Program-made: the position numbers and the translations under genes
Assembly (NCBI RefSeq): GCF_014644555.1
Contig: NZ_BMKX01000002.1
Span: forward strand, 587,797 to 651,796
DNA from: Glutamicibacter ardleyensis
GTDB lineage: Bacteria; Actinomycetota; Actinomycetes; Actinomycetales; Micrococcaceae
DNA length: 64,000 nt
Direction of reading: 5' to 3'
Shown here: in pieces, positions 1-8,993 of the stretch
Layout of the letters: each line of letters starts with the position of its first letter
How positions within the stretch are numbered: position 1 is the stretch's first letter
The notes under the pieces: model-generated
The model's database searches: none
The model's input: only the letters and a program-made list of their open reading frames with translations
Told to the model about the DNA's origin: nothing

Positions 1-2
1 CG

Positions 3-113
3 GTACCCCTGTCGTTGATCGTGCTCGCAAGGACATTTGTGGCCCGACGAAAGAAAGCTAGGGTGCCAACGAGTGCGTTTAATAATGGGTCTGAAGGCCA
101 ACCTGACCAATAA
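3..113 (+). CDS. Possible C-terminal end of a gene entering from the left edge
   Basis: An open frame runs from the window edge (frame 3) to a TAA at 111-113 without a start. It begins with a short hydrophobic stretch (PLSLIVLA), followed by a basic cluster (ARRKKAR) and a polar tail, the pattern expected for the last membrane segment and cytoplasmic tail of a membrane protein. At only 36 codons the frame could be open by chance, and no family can be named. Confidence 0.25.
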   Translation, partial: VPLSLIVLARTFVARRKKARVPTSAFNNGSEGQPDQ

Positions 114-534
114 ATTATGCGGGTAGATCTCCATCCCAGCTGTTTTTCAAGTGACGAAGAAGAAAACGGCATCGGCAGGAGGATCTGCACGCCCTGCACG
201 TCTCTGGAATATTCCAGCAAAACCTTGCCAGTCTAAACTTCCGCGAGTATCGCTGAACCCAACGCGTTAGAAAACCCGCTTGTAACCGCGTCTTCGGCCT
301 GAGCCAGAGGCATTCCACTCAAGCCTGTGATCATCACGGCTGAAGCGATTCGGACGGAGGGATCGGCGAAGCAGTCCTCCACGATAACTTTGAATCAGAT
401 ACCCTCCTAAGGCTGGCCTGTATGGACCTAGCGTGTCGACACGGATTCCATTAAATGAGTAAATTCTGAACTGCTGTGATCGTGGAGCCGTTTTAAGGCA
501 GAATTAGGCGCAACGACATGACAAGGAGTCAACG
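114..534. other. Intergenic stretch, no confident gene
   Basis: No convincing gene is visible. On the minus strand a frame from a GTG at 382 to a TAG at 233-235 (49 codons) reads like a protein (it contains VRIASAVMITGLSGMPLAQA), but it lacks an obvious ribosome binding site and no family was recognised; it may be a remnant. The longer minus-strand frame at 115-318 has an arginine/cysteine-rich composition typical of a non-coding reading frame. Confidence 0.4.
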
Positions 535-555
535 ATGCTCGGGTACAACGCATGA
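523..555 (+). promoter_or_regulatory. Ribosome binding site with 6-codon leader ORF coupled to the ABC operon
   Basis: A good Shine-Dalgarno (AAGGAG, 523-528) is positioned not for the ATPase gene but for an ATG at 535 that opens a six-codon frame (MLGYNA). Its TGA (553-555) overlaps the ATPase ATG (552-554) as ATGA. The ATPase frame has a stop at 519-521 and no other start codon between, so translation of the operon is probably coupled to this minigene. Confidence 0.6.
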
Positions 556-1379
556 TCGAGTTCGAGAACGTTTCCAAGCACTATGTCGACGGAACGATGG
601 CCGTCGAGAATTTCAGCCTGACAATTCCTGCTCGCAAGACCACGGTTTTTGTTGGTTCCTCGGGATGTGGCAAAACCACCTTGCTGCGCATGATCAACCG
701 CATGGTTGATCCAAGCTCGGGGTCGATCCGCATTGACGAACAAGAAATCTCGACGAAACCCGCCGTGGCCTTGCGCCGAAGCATTGGTTACGTCATGCAG
801 AATTCCGGACTGCTGCCGCACTTTACCGTCGCGGAAAACATCGCCACGGTCCCCAGGCTTGAAGGCCAATCCCGCAAATCCTCGCGAGTCCGCGCCTTGG
901 AACTGATGGAAACCGTGGGCCTGCCCGCATCCATGGCAGATCGCTACCCCCATCAGCTGTCGGGTGGGCAGCAGCAACGTGTAGGCGTAGCCCGGGGTCT
1001 GGCTTCAGACCCGAATATTTTACTTATGGATGAGCCCTTTGGTGCGGTGGACCCAATCGTCCGCGCAGAGCTTCAACAAGAGCTCATCCGGCTTCAACAG
1101 GAGCTGGACAAGACCATAGTTTTTGTTACCCACGATATCGATGAAGCATTTTTGCTCGGCGACCAAGTGGTGATCCTCGCTGCCGGGGCGCAAAAGCTGC
1201 AAGTAGGCAGTCCTAGCGAAATCATCGAAGATCCTGCCAATGACTTTGTTGCCTCGTTCATCGGTACCGATAGGGGCGCCAGGGCGCTGAGCGTCAAACA
1301 CACGCCGCACGGTAGGGTCCTCGTTGATTCGCAAGGGCGTACTCAAGGACGACTCATCGAAGACGGCTCCAGCTCGTGA
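552..1379 (+). CDS. Osmoprotectant-type ABC transporter ATP-binding protein
   Basis: ATPase subunit of a glycine betaine/choline/carnitine-type importer (OpuC/ProV family). The 275-residue protein shows Walker A GSSGCGKT at about 35-42, the signature LSGGQQQR from 136, Walker B ILLMDEP at 156-162 and the H-loop THD. There is no CBS-domain pair at the C terminus, so the ionic-strength sensor of the longer OpuCA proteins is missing. ATG 552 is the only canonical start downstream of an in-frame stop. It overlaps the next gene by four bases, so the four transporter genes form one operon. The substrate is inferred from the family and not shown; a thiol or other quaternary amine is possible. Confidence 0.88.
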   Translation: MIEFENVSKHYVDGTMAVENFSLTIPARKTTVFVGSSGCGKTTLLRMINRMVDPSSGSIRIDEQEISTKPAVALRRSIGYVMQNSGLLPHFTVAENIATVPRLEGQSRKSSRVRALELMETVGLPASMADRYPHQLSGGQQQRVGVARGLASDPNILLMDEPFGAVDPIVRAELQQELIRLQQELDKTIVFVTHDIDEAFLLGDQVVILAAGAQKLQVGSPSEIIEDPANDFVASFIGTDRGARALSVKHTPHGRVLVDSQGRTQGRLIEDGSSS

Positions 1380-2059
1380 ACTGGATAGCTGAGAACATAG
1401 GCCTCATCGGTTCACTGTCGCTAGAACACCTGCGACAGAGTCTGATTGCGATCTTAGTGGGATTCTTATTGTCGATTCCGTTGGGCTGGGTGGCCTGGAG
1501 ATATCGTCTCGTTCGCGGGCCTGTGGTGACGTTGACCGGGCTGCTCTACACCATTCCTTCGCTGGCACTGCTGATGATTCTGCCTGTGCTCACCGGCATG
1601 AGCGCAATCAGCGAAGCTAACCTCATCGTCGCGTTAACGCTCTATGCTGTGGCAATTATGGTTCGTGGGGTTGTCGATGGACTGGATTCAGTTGACCCAG
1701 CGGCGCGCTCAGCGGCGACTGCGCTGGGCTATGGCTCAGCACGCAGGTTTTTCGCGGTAGACCTGCCGCTGGCAGGACCTGTGATCCTGGCAGGTCTTAG
1801 AGTGACCGCAGTCAGCAGCATTTCTTTGGCAACGGTAGGTATTTTGGTGGGAGTCACCAACCTGGGCTACCTGTTTACCAACGGATTGCAACGCCGCATC
1901 ATCGAAGAGGTATTTGCCGGAATTCTCGCGGTCGCATTGATTGCCTTGGCTGTGGACCTATTGCTCATCCTGATTGGGCGATGGCTGATGCCATGGACAC
2001 GAGATCCTAAGAAGTCACAGCAAGCCGTCAAGCACGCTACCCGGCAGCAGGTGTCCTAA
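1376..2059 (+). CDS. ABC transporter permease (OpuCB/ProW-like)
   Basis: Membrane permease of about 227 residues with around five to six hydrophobic segments. A binding-protein-dependent permease (EAA-like) loop is visible as DPAARSAATALGYGSARRFF near residues 102-121, the contact site for the ATPase. The GTG start lies inside the ATGA-type overlap with the upstream ATPase gene (four shared bases), and the stop overlaps the start of the next permease by one base. Its length is typical of the small permeases of the osmoprotectant importers, which work as a pair with the following gene product. Confidence 0.87.
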   Translation: MNWIAENIGLIGSLSLEHLRQSLIAILVGFLLSIPLGWVAWRYRLVRGPVVTLTGLLYTIPSLALLMILPVLTGMSAISEANLIVALTLYAVAIMVRGVVDGLDSVDPAARSAATALGYGSARRFFAVDLPLAGPVILAGLRVTAVSSISLATVGILVGVTNLGYLFTNGLQRRIIEEVFAGILAVALIALAVDLLLILIGRWLMPWTRDPKKSQQAVKHATRQQVS

Positions 2060-2829
2060 TGGATCTTATTAACAAAGCAATTCAGTGGCTCCTCGCGCCG
2101 GCGCAATGGGAAGGCAGCGGGGGACTGCAGACTTTGCTCGGACAGCATCTACTATTCACCGTGGTGACAGTAGCCATCGCTGGACTGATTGCTATTCCGG
2201 CCGGATGGGCCATTGGGCATACGGGTAAGGGACGCGAAATTGCCGTGGGTGCCGCGGGAATCGCCCGAGCCGTGCCATCTTTTGGCCTATTGATCTTATT
2301 GGTATTGATATTTGGTGTACTGCACAAGCCTGAGGCCGCGGTGCTTACCTTCGTGTTGTTAGCCATTCCCTCGCTCCTTGCCGGTGCCTACACGGGTTTT
2401 GAAGCGATCGACAGGAAAACCATCGATGCGGCCCGTGCCATGGGCATGACCGAATGGCAGATCCTCTTCAAGGTAGAGATCCCGTTGGGTTTGCCGTTGC
2501 TCGTAGGCGGAATCAGATCAGCGGTCTTGCAGGTCGTCGCGACGGTGACCATCGCAGCCTACGTAAACCTTGGTGGACTGGGACTGCCCATTATCACCGG
2601 GCTGAACTTGCGCCGCTTCGACATGGTGCTTGGGGGAGCACTTATGGTTGCCGTGCTCGCGCTGCTTTTGGACGTGATTTTTGCTTTGGCACAAAAACTC
2701 GCGGTACCAGCTGGGGTGGGAGGCGTAAAAAAGAAAATGCCCGGCAAAGTTGCGCTGGCCAATGAAGCCGATAAAGATACAAATAAGAGCCCTGGCTATT
2801 TGAAGTCCAACGAAAAGGAAATGTCATGA
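2059..2829 (+). CDS. ABC transporter permease (second, OpuCD/ProW-like)
   Basis: Second permease, 256 residues, with several hydrophobic helices and an EAA-type loop (DRKTIDAARAMGMTEWQILF, near 117-136), the site expected to dock on the ATPase. The last roughly 35 residues form a lysine-rich cytoplasmic tail. It overlaps the binding-protein gene by four bases (ATGA). A heterodimer with the preceding permease is the usual arrangement in this transporter family. Confidence 0.87.
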   Translation: MDLINKAIQWLLAPAQWEGSGGLQTLLGQHLLFTVVTVAIAGLIAIPAGWAIGHTGKGREIAVGAAGIARAVPSFGLLILLVLIFGVLHKPEAAVLTFVLLAIPSLLAGAYTGFEAIDRKTIDAARAMGMTEWQILFKVEIPLGLPLLVGGIRSAVLQVVATVTIAAYVNLGGLGLPIITGLNLRRFDMVLGGALMVAVLALLLDVIFALAQKLAVPAGVGGVKKKMPGKVALANEADKDTNKSPGYLKSNEKEMS

Positions 2830-3728
2830 AGCTAAAACGCATTATCACTACGTCAGCCGCAGTAATGGCTGGAAGCCTCGCCTTGGCTAGCTGCGGCGGG
2901 GGAGATCCGCTGGCAACCGAGAGCAACTCCGCTCCGGCAAGTGGCGAGAAAATTGTTGTCGGCTCACAGGCTTACTACTCCAATGAAATCGTTGCGGAAA
3001 TCTACGCTCAGGCGCTAGAAGGTGCCGGCAAGGAAGTTGAACGAAAGTTCAACATCGGTCAGCGCGACGCTTACATGCCACAGCTCGAAGATGGTGCCAT
3101 CGACGTGTTCCCGGAGTACACCGGTAACCTGCTGCAATTCTTCAAGGACGATACTAAGGCCCGCGCTTCGGACGAAGTGTACAAAGAACTCGAAGCTGAG
3201 TTGCCAGATTCATTAGCAGTTCTTGAGCAAGCGAAAGCTTCAGACCAAGACTCATACACTGTGACTCGAAAGTTCGCTGATGAAAATGAGCTGAAGTCCA
3301 TTGCAGATTTGGCTGGCGTTTCAACGAAACTGACTTTGGGTGGCCCGCCAGAACTTGCCGAACGCCCGTATGGTCCCAAGGGGCTTGAAAGCGTCTACGG
3401 AGTCAAGGCTGACTTCTCCGGAACAGGTGACACGACGGTAGAGGAATTGGTCGCCGGGACCGTGAACGTGGCCAACGTATTTACCGCTGACCCGCGTATC
3501 AAGACCGAGGATCTAGTGGTACTTGACGACCCGAAGTCTCTGTTCCTTGCCTCGAACGTTGTGCCAGTAGTGTCTGCTGATTTGTCCTCGGACCTGGCTG
3601 CCGTGCTGAATCCAGTCAGCGAAAAGCTGGATGCAGGCACGCTGGTGGAACTAAACGTGCAGAGTACCGTTGATAAAAAATCGGCTGCAGACATTGCTTC
3701 GGCATGGTTAGCTTCCGAGGGACTGTAA
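2826..3728 (+). CDS. Osmoprotectant-type substrate-binding lipoprotein (OpuAC/OpuCC-like)
   Basis: Extracytoplasmic solute receptor of 300 residues. The N terminus is a lipoprotein signal: KLKR basic start, hydrophobic core and lipobox LASC with Cys23 as the lipidation site. The mature part begins with EKIVVGSQAYYSNEIVAEIY and carries the DGAIDVFPEYTGNL segment characteristic of glycine betaine/choline/carnitine receptors (PF04069). It is the fourth gene of the operon, starting inside the stop of the second permease. Ligand identity cannot be read from sequence alone. Confidence 0.88.
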   Translation: MKLKRIITTSAAVMAGSLALASCGGGDPLATESNSAPASGEKIVVGSQAYYSNEIVAEIYAQALEGAGKEVERKFNIGQRDAYMPQLEDGAIDVFPEYTGNLLQFFKDDTKARASDEVYKELEAELPDSLAVLEQAKASDQDSYTVTRKFADENELKSIADLAGVSTKLTLGGPPELAERPYGPKGLESVYGVKADFSGTGDTTVEELVAGTVNVANVFTADPRIKTEDLVVLDDPKSLFLASNVVPVVSADLSSDLAAVLNPVSEKLDAGTLVELNVQSTVDKKSAADIASAWLASEGL

Positions 3729-4052
3729 GCGCCGTGAACCAACAAGGCCTACGGAGCGTTCATAGGTATTGTGTCTAGTTTCGATACCTGAATCTTTGAA
3801 CTGTGGTCTGCCGAATTTCAGTCGCGAAGTAGGTTTGCGCACTGTACACAGAGCTGAGGGTTTGTCGCTTCGGATCCTGTGCGTCGATTCAACTAAAACA
3901 CCGTAATCTGCTCGAGCCTTAGAAGTCGGCACGAGCAGATTCGTATGTGATCTGTCCGCAACCTTCGCCACGAGTGTTTCACTAAATAGCTTGCTGGTCT
4001 GCCAAGAAGTATTTTTCGTTTAGCGATGTCGTTGAACAACAGCAGGAGAAAA
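3729..4052. other. Intergenic region between transporter operon and TM2 gene
   Basis: The stretch holds the hairpin at 3905-3941 and the promoter/leader of the TM2 gene. No coding frame with a ribosome binding site or protein-like composition was seen on either strand. Confidence 0.5.
3905..3941 (+). terminator. Hairpin downstream of the ABC transporter operon
   Basis: Arms 3905-3918 and 3928-3941 pair over 14 positions with a single mismatch around a nine-base loop. There is no clean U-tract, so it may be a terminator lacking U's or a 3'-end stabiliser. Confidence 0.45.
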
Positions 4053-4406
4053 ATGTCGGTATCTCCGAACAACTATCAATACACCGCATCTGAGAATGGT
4101 GTGTATAACGGTGAAGGCAAGAAGAACTTCATCGTTACCTGGCTGCTGTCGTGGTTCCTAGGCGTTCTGGGAGTCGACCGATTTTACCTAGGGAAAATTG
4201 GCACAGGTATCCTAAAACTTGTCACGCTGGGAGGCTTCGGAATTTGGGCCTTGATAGATATTATTCTCATCCTGTGCGGCACCATGCGCGACAAGTCAGG
4301 TTATTCCCTGGCCGGCTACGAGCAGCACAAGAAGGTGGCGCTGATAGTCACGGTCATCTTCATGGTTCTCGGTATCGGCACCAGCTGGGAAAACTTCAGC
4401 TACTAA
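4053..4406 (+). CDS. TM2 domain-containing membrane protein
   Basis: Small membrane protein of 117 residues. The TM2 module (PF05154) is visible: a first helix ending in SWFLGVLGVDRFYLGK, then GTGILKLVTLGGFGIWALID and a third hydrophobic segment. The GVDRFYLG motif between the helices is the family hallmark. The start was set at ATG 4053 because AGGAG lies six to nine bases upstream (4044-4048); an in-frame ATG at 4026 lacks such a site. The role of TM2 proteins in bacteria is not well defined. The gene stands alone between two operons. Confidence 0.75.
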   Translation: MSVSPNNYQYTASENGVYNGEGKKNFIVTWLLSWFLGVLGVDRFYLGKIGTGILKLVTLGGFGIWALIDIILILCGTMRDKSGYSLAGYEQHKKVALIVTVIFMVLGIGTSWENFSY

Positions 4407-4651
4407 CCCGAACAGTGCTCAGCGGAGTGGCCAAGTACGTCGCACGATTCTTTCTTGGGAGTTTTTGCTCAGACAGCCCATCTACCCCGTACTTAGCCGT
4501 CCGCTGGTTCGGCGTTTACCACCTAGCCTGACCGCCGGTCACACACTAGCGCTGTCGGAATCACGCAGAGAATACGGCACTGTGACCAATAGCGGGTAGT
4601 ACCAATCCCCGGCCAGACGTGTAAATTCGGCTGGTATTCAGTAGGTGGCGA

Positions 4652-4664
4652 TACCCTAGAACTA
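4652..4664 (+). promoter_or_regulatory. Leaderless-type -10 element of ftsK
   Basis: TACCCT at 4652-4657 lies six bases before the ftsK ATG (4664) and there is no Shine-Dalgarno, so transcription probably begins at or next to the start codon. Confidence 0.4.
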
Positions 4665-7591
4665 TGGCCTCACGCACTCAGTCGCAGGGGGAGAGGAAGC
4701 CGACGACGCGCAAACCGCGAACGTCGAGCTCTTCGCCTGCCAAAAAAACGCCCGAGAACCCGGAACAGGATCTCGCTCTTCCACTGCGCGCAATTCGCAG
4801 CATGTGGATGGGCATCGCCCGGATTTTTGGTGGCGCCTTCCGCCGCATCGGCGCGACGGTCAAACCCGACTTTGAGCTACGCCGTGACGGCACCGGACTC
4901 TTTCTCACGCTGATCGCGATCACCATTGCCATCGTCGAGTGGTGGGGCCTACGCGATGTGGGCTGGTTCGGACGCGGCGTGCACGCGGTGGCCGGAGGCT
5001 CAGTGGGCTTCATGGCGGTACTGTTGCCGGTGATACTGTTCATCGGTGCCTTCCGACTCTTCCGCTACCCGGAAGCAGACGCATCAAATAACCGCATCGG
5101 AATTGGCCTGTTGATGATGACCCTGGCAGGGGCCTCTGTGGCCGCCTTGGCCAACGGATCACCGTCGGTCAGTGACGATTTCTCTGCCCTCTGGGCTGCC
5201 GGCGGCATGGTCGGGTCGATCCTGGGCACCCCGTTAGGACTGATGATCTCGGTCCCCGGCGCGATGGCAGTACACATCTTCTTCCTTATTCTTTCGGTGC
5301 TCGTGATGACCGCGACCCCGCCATTGCAGATCGCCTCGCGCGTGCGCATTGGTTACAACCGGTTGCTCGGTCAGGACCCACACCGCGAACGTACCGCGCC
5401 CACGGTGGCGCAGTCTGCGGTACTGGACCCCCACGCCGAAACACACGACCAGACCTATCTATACCCGGATGCTGAGCATGAGCCAGCGGCGAAGCCGAAG
5501 AAGAAGAATTTCTTCGAACGCCGTGCGGAGGCTAAACGCGTCTCCGAGGTATACAACGTAGATGGCGACGGACACGACGAGCGCCCCGGTGATGTCGCCT
5601 ACGATAAAGCCGTCATTGACCCCGCGGAGCCCGCAACCAACGCGCTGCCCCTTTCCGAGATCTACGACGCGGATTCCACCGCCACCGAGGCAATTGCGCG
5701 TCCAGACCTGGCCGCTAAATCCGCGGCTGCTGCCGCTCCTGCTGTCCCGCCACCGGGCGTCAAACGCCCCACCAAGGCCGAGGCCGAGATGGCTGCGATC
5801 ATGGAACAAGTTGGCCTAAACAGTGTCAGCGAACCCGAGCCAGACACCGATGCGATGCCGACCGTCGCGGTGAACCACACCCGACCGGCTCCCGCACTGG
5901 AACCAATCCCGCAGCGTACCGAACAGCTTCAGCTTTCCGGCGATGTCACCTATACGCTGCCACAAGATGACTTCCTGCCCGCTGGCCCGCCAGCTAAGGA
6001 AGCTTCCGAGGCCAACGAGGCCATCGTGGCCGCGCTGACCAACACCCTGCAACAGTTTAAGGTCGACGCGCACGTCACCGGATTCTCGCGTGGCCCAACG
6101 GTGACCCGCTACGAAATTGAGCTCTCTCCGGGCACCAAGGTGGAAAAGGTCACCGCGCTGTCCAAGAACATCTCTTACGCGGTTGCCTCCTCGGACGTGC
6201 GCATCCTGTCGCCGATCCCCGGCAAGTCCGCCATCGGTATCGAGATTCCCAATACCGACAAGGAAATTGTTGCACTCGGTGATGTGCTGCGTTCCAACAA
6301 CGCACGAAAGACCGAACACCCAATGGTGATGGGAGTAGGCAAGGACGTCGAGGGCGGCTTCGTCGTGGCGAACCTGGCTAAGATGCCTCACCTCTTGGTC
6401 GCCGGTGCTACCGGTGCCGGTAAATCTTCGTTCGTGAATTCCATGATCACTTCGATCTTGATGCGTTCCACCCCGGACGAGGTGCGCATGGTGATGGTTG
6501 ACCCTAAGCGTGTGGAGCTCACCGCCTACGAGGGCGTGCCACACCTGATCACCCCGATCATCACCAACCCGAAGAAGGCCGCCGAGGCACTGCAGTGGGT
6601 GGTCCGTGAAATGGACACTCGCTACGATGACCTGGCGAACTTCGGTTACAAGCACATCGACGACTTCAACAAGGGCGTGCGTGCCGGCAAGGTGATCCCG
6701 CCCGAGGGGTCCAAGCGCGTGATGAAACCCTACCCATACCTGCTGGTCATCGTCGATGAGCTCGCCGACCTGATGATGGTTGCCCCACGAGATGTGGAAG
6801 ATTCCATCGTGCGCATCACCCAGCTGGCGCGTGCCGCCGGCATTCATCTGGTGCTCGCTACGCAGCGTCCCTCGGTGGATGTGGTGACCGGCCTGATCAA
6901 GGCCAACGTGCCATCGCGCATGGCCTTCGCAACTTCCTCGGTCACCGACTCACGTGTGGTGCTCGATCAGCCCGGAGCCGAGAAGCTGCTCGGTCAGGGT
7001 GACGCGCTCTTCTTGCCCATGGGTACCTCCAAACCCATGCGTGTTCAGGGTGCCTGGGTGACCGAATCGGAAATCCAGCGCGTGGTCAACCACGTGCGCG
7101 GTCAGCTCAAGCCCGAATACCGTGATGATGTCACCCCGGTGGCTGAGAAAAAGAAGACCATCGATGAGGATATCGGCGACGATTTGGACTTGCTGTTGCA
7201 GGCCACCGAGCTTGTGGTCACCAGCCAGTTCGGTTCCACCTCGATGTTGCAGCGTAAGCTACGTGTTGGCTTCGCCAAGGCCGGACGCCTGATGGACCTG
7301 ATGGAATCGCGCGGCGTGGTGGGACCTTCGGAGGGTTCCAAGGCCCGCGATGTGCTGATCCAGCCTGATGACCTGCCAATGGTGCTCGCCGCCATGCGTG
7401 GGGACGATGACGCCACCAACCATCAGGCCACCGCCGCCGAAGCAGCACTGGTTAACGAGGCCAATGTGAATCACGCCGAACCGGTGGACCTGGTTGCCCA
7501 GGACCTGGCTAAGCGGGAGCCCGCCACCGAATACTTTGATGAAGCCGACGAACCGGGCGAGGACGCCTGGGACCTGACAGGAAGAAACTAA
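4664..7591 (+). CDS. ftsK: DNA translocase FtsK/SpoIIIE
   Basis: Septal DNA pump that clears and segregates chromosomal DNA at division. The 975-residue protein has a basic N-terminal tail (about 1-45), membrane helices between roughly 75 and 225, a long acidic/proline-rich linker, then the RecA-like motor with Walker A GATGAGKS near residue 582 and Walker B-like LLVIVDELADLMM. The C-terminal winged-helix gamma domain follows (LVVTSQFGSTSMLQRKLRVG onward), which reads polar DNA sequences. A final acidic tail of about 80 residues follows. It is probably leaderless, and pgsA follows after four bases, suggesting co-transcription. Confidence 0.95.
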   Translation: MASRTQSQGERKPTTRKPRTSSSSPAKKTPENPEQDLALPLRAIRSMWMGIARIFGGAFRRIGATVKPDFELRRDGTGLFLTLIAITIAIVEWWGLRDVGWFGRGVHAVAGGSVGFMAVLLPVILFIGAFRLFRYPEADASNNRIGIGLLMMTLAGASVAALANGSPSVSDDFSALWAAGGMVGSILGTPLGLMISVPGAMAVHIFFLILSVLVMTATPPLQIASRVRIGYNRLLGQDPHRERTAPTVAQSAVLDPHAETHDQTYLYPDAEHEPAAKPKKKNFFERRAEAKRVSEVYNVDGDGHDERPGDVAYDKAVIDPAEPATNALPLSEIYDADSTATEAIARPDLAAKSAAAAAPAVPPPGVKRPTKAEAEMAAIMEQVGLNSVSEPEPDTDAMPTVAVNHTRPAPALEPIPQRTEQLQLSGDVTYTLPQDDFLPAGPPAKEASEANEAIVAALTNTLQQFKVDAHVTGFSRGPTVTRYEIELSPGTKVEKVTALSKNISYAVASSDVRILSPIPGKSAIGIEIPNTDKEIVALGDVLRSNNARKTEHPMVMGVGKDVEGGFVVANLAKMPHLLVAGATGAGKSSFVNSMITSILMRSTPDEVRMVMVDPKRVELTAYEGVPHLITPIITNPKKAAEALQWVVREMDTRYDDLANFGYKHIDDFNKGVRAGKVIPPEGSKRVMKPYPYLLVIVDELADLMMVAPRDVEDSIVRITQLARAAGIHLVLATQRPSVDVVTGLIKANVPSRMAFATSSVTDSRVVLDQPGAEKLLGQGDALFLPMGTSKPMRVQGAWVTESEIQRVVNHVRGQLKPEYRDDVTPVAEKKKTIDEDIGDDLDLLLQATELVVTSQFGSTSMLQRKLRVGFAKAGRLMDLMESRGVVGPSEGSKARDVLIQPDDLPMVLAAMRGDDDATNHQATAAEAALVNEANVNHAEPVDLVAQDLAKREPATEYFDEADEPGEDAWDLTGRN

Positions 7592-7594
7592 ACC

Positions 7595-8206
7595 ATGAGC
7601 GCGCACGCCCCGCAGCCCGAGGACTCCCCGGCGCACGCCCCGGTCCCGAACCTGAACATTGCTAACGTCCTGACCACCGTCCGCATCATCATGGTGCCGT
7701 TCTTTGTCTGGGCCTTGCTGGCTGATAACAGCGAACAAGGCCTGTGGCGCTGGGTGGCCCTGGCGCTGTTCGTGGTGGCCATGTACACCGACAAACTCGA
7801 CGGAGACCTGGCCCGCAGCCGCGGACTGATTACCAACTTCGGTAAAATCGCGGATCCTATCGCAGACAAACTGCTCACCGGCTCCGCGCTGGTAGTACTG
7901 TCCATGCTCGGCGAACTGGCTTGGTGGATCACCATCGTGATCCTGGTCCGCGAGTGGGGTATCACGCTGCTGCGTCTGGCAGTGATCCGCTATGGGGTTA
8001 TCGCCGCAAATATGGGCGGCAAGGTGAAAACCGTGATGCAGGCGGTGGTTATCGGCCTTTACCTGCTGCCATATACCCAGACGATCGACTGGCTGAACAT
8101 GATCGCGTTCATCTTGATGTTGCTGACCATGGCGGTCACCGTGCTGACCGGCTTGGAATACATCTACAAGGCCGCCAAGCTGCGTTCTGCAGCCAGGGCC
8201 AAGTAG
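7595..8206 (+). CDS. pgsA: CDP-alcohol phosphatidyltransferase (PgsA-like)
   Basis: Integral membrane enzyme likely making phosphatidylglycerol phosphate from CDP-diacylglycerol and glycerol-3-phosphate. The 203-residue protein contains the CDP-alcohol phosphotransferase motif D-x2-D-G-x2-A-R-x8-G-x3-D-x3-D as DKLDGDLARSRG...GKIADPIAD (about residues 67-92), plus four to six hydrophobic helices. A ribosome binding site (AGGAAG) sits in the last codons of ftsK. The gene order ftsK-pgsA-cinA-clgR matches the pgsA3-clgR region of mycobacteria. Another polar head-group acceptor cannot be excluded. Confidence 0.9.
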   Translation: MSAHAPQPEDSPAHAPVPNLNIANVLTTVRIIMVPFFVWALLADNSEQGLWRWVALALFVVAMYTDKLDGDLARSRGLITNFGKIADPIADKLLTGSALVVLSMLGELAWWITIVILVREWGITLLRLAVIRYGVIAANMGGKVKTVMQAVVIGLYLLPYTQTIDWLNMIAFILMLLTMAVTVLTGLEYIYKAAKLRSAARAK

Positions 8207-8211
8207 TTTAG

Positions 8212-8703
8212 GTGCAGCGCATGGAACCCCAGGCCATCCCGGTGATCACGGCGGCGATCGCCGCAAACGTTCAAATCGCTACCGCCGAATCGTTAACTGC
8301 CGGTTTGATCGCGGCCACGCTTGCCGAGGTGTCCGGCGCTTCGGCCGTTTTGCGCGGGGGAGTGATCAGCTATTCTTCCGAGGTTAAGGCTTCACTGCTT
8401 GGGGTGGATGAATCCTTGCTGGCCCAAGCTGGTTCGGTAGACGGGGAAGTCGCCCGACAGATGGCAGTTGGTGCGCAAAGTGCCTGTGGTGCGCAACTAA
8501 CGGTCTCGGCCACCGGGGTAGCCGGACCGCAAGCACATGACGGAAAAGCCGTAGGCACAGTATTCATCGGCTGGGCCTACAAGGAAGAATCTGGTTTTGT
8601 TGCCCACCACTTTGTGGGGGATCGCGCCAAAATCCGAGAACGAAGCACCATCGCGGCGATCAATCAGCTAGCTGCCATTTTGGGTAAAGCTTCTTCACAG
8701 TAA
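8212..8703 (+). CDS. CinA C-terminal domain protein (nicotinamide-nucleotide amidase, PncC-like)
   Basis: Stand-alone CinA_C domain protein of 163 residues; the family hydrolyses nicotinamide mononucleotide to nicotinate mononucleotide in NAD recycling. Motifs include TAESLTAGLIAATLAEVSGAS near residues 24-44, GGVISYSSEVKASLLGV, and SATGVAGP around 102-109. The N-terminal COG1058 domain of full CinA is absent, as is common in actinobacteria. GTG 8212 follows the pgsA stop by five bases; ATG 8221 is a possible alternative start. The gene belongs to the ftsK-pgsA-cinA transcription unit. Confidence 0.85.
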   Translation: MQRMEPQAIPVITAAIAANVQIATAESLTAGLIAATLAEVSGASAVLRGGVISYSSEVKASLLGVDESLLAQAGSVDGEVARQMAVGAQSACGAQLTVSATGVAGPQAHDGKAVGTVFIGWAYKEESGFVAHHFVGDRAKIRERSTIAAINQLAAILGKASSQ

Positions 8704-8749
8704 GACGCGAGATACTATTAATACCCAGAAACTTCACAATATTTCACTT

Positions 8750-8771
8750 ATATGTGGCGTACGTCGCATAT
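8750..8771. promoter_or_regulatory. 22-bp imperfect palindrome upstream of clgR
   Basis: Bases 8750-8771 form a palindrome centred on CGTACG with 9 of 11 position pairs complementary. It lies about 225 bases before the clgR start in an AT-rich promoter region and may be an operator. It does not match the ClgR consensus closely. Confidence 0.35.
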
Positions 8772-8993
8772 TTATGATTAGGCTGAGGTGTCGGGAACAA
8801 ATCCGTATAACGTGTGGTTGTACGAATTGAAGGGTCGAAAGGTTTGGCTCTTCGGCAAGCTGTATCTTTTGAGAAGGACCTAGGAGTAGAGGCTATACAC
8901 ATGGTGAAGCAACCCGTAACTGTCAATGGTGTCGTCCGTTGGCGCGATATGGGAGAAGCCCATTCGGTCCAGCCCGAGAAGGAGGAACGCAAA

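Noticed and set aside
5816..6847. 343-codon minus-strand frame opposite ftsK
   Set aside because: Composition (His/Asp/Gly-rich) is the mirror of a GC-biased plus-strand gene, and FtsK is certain here.
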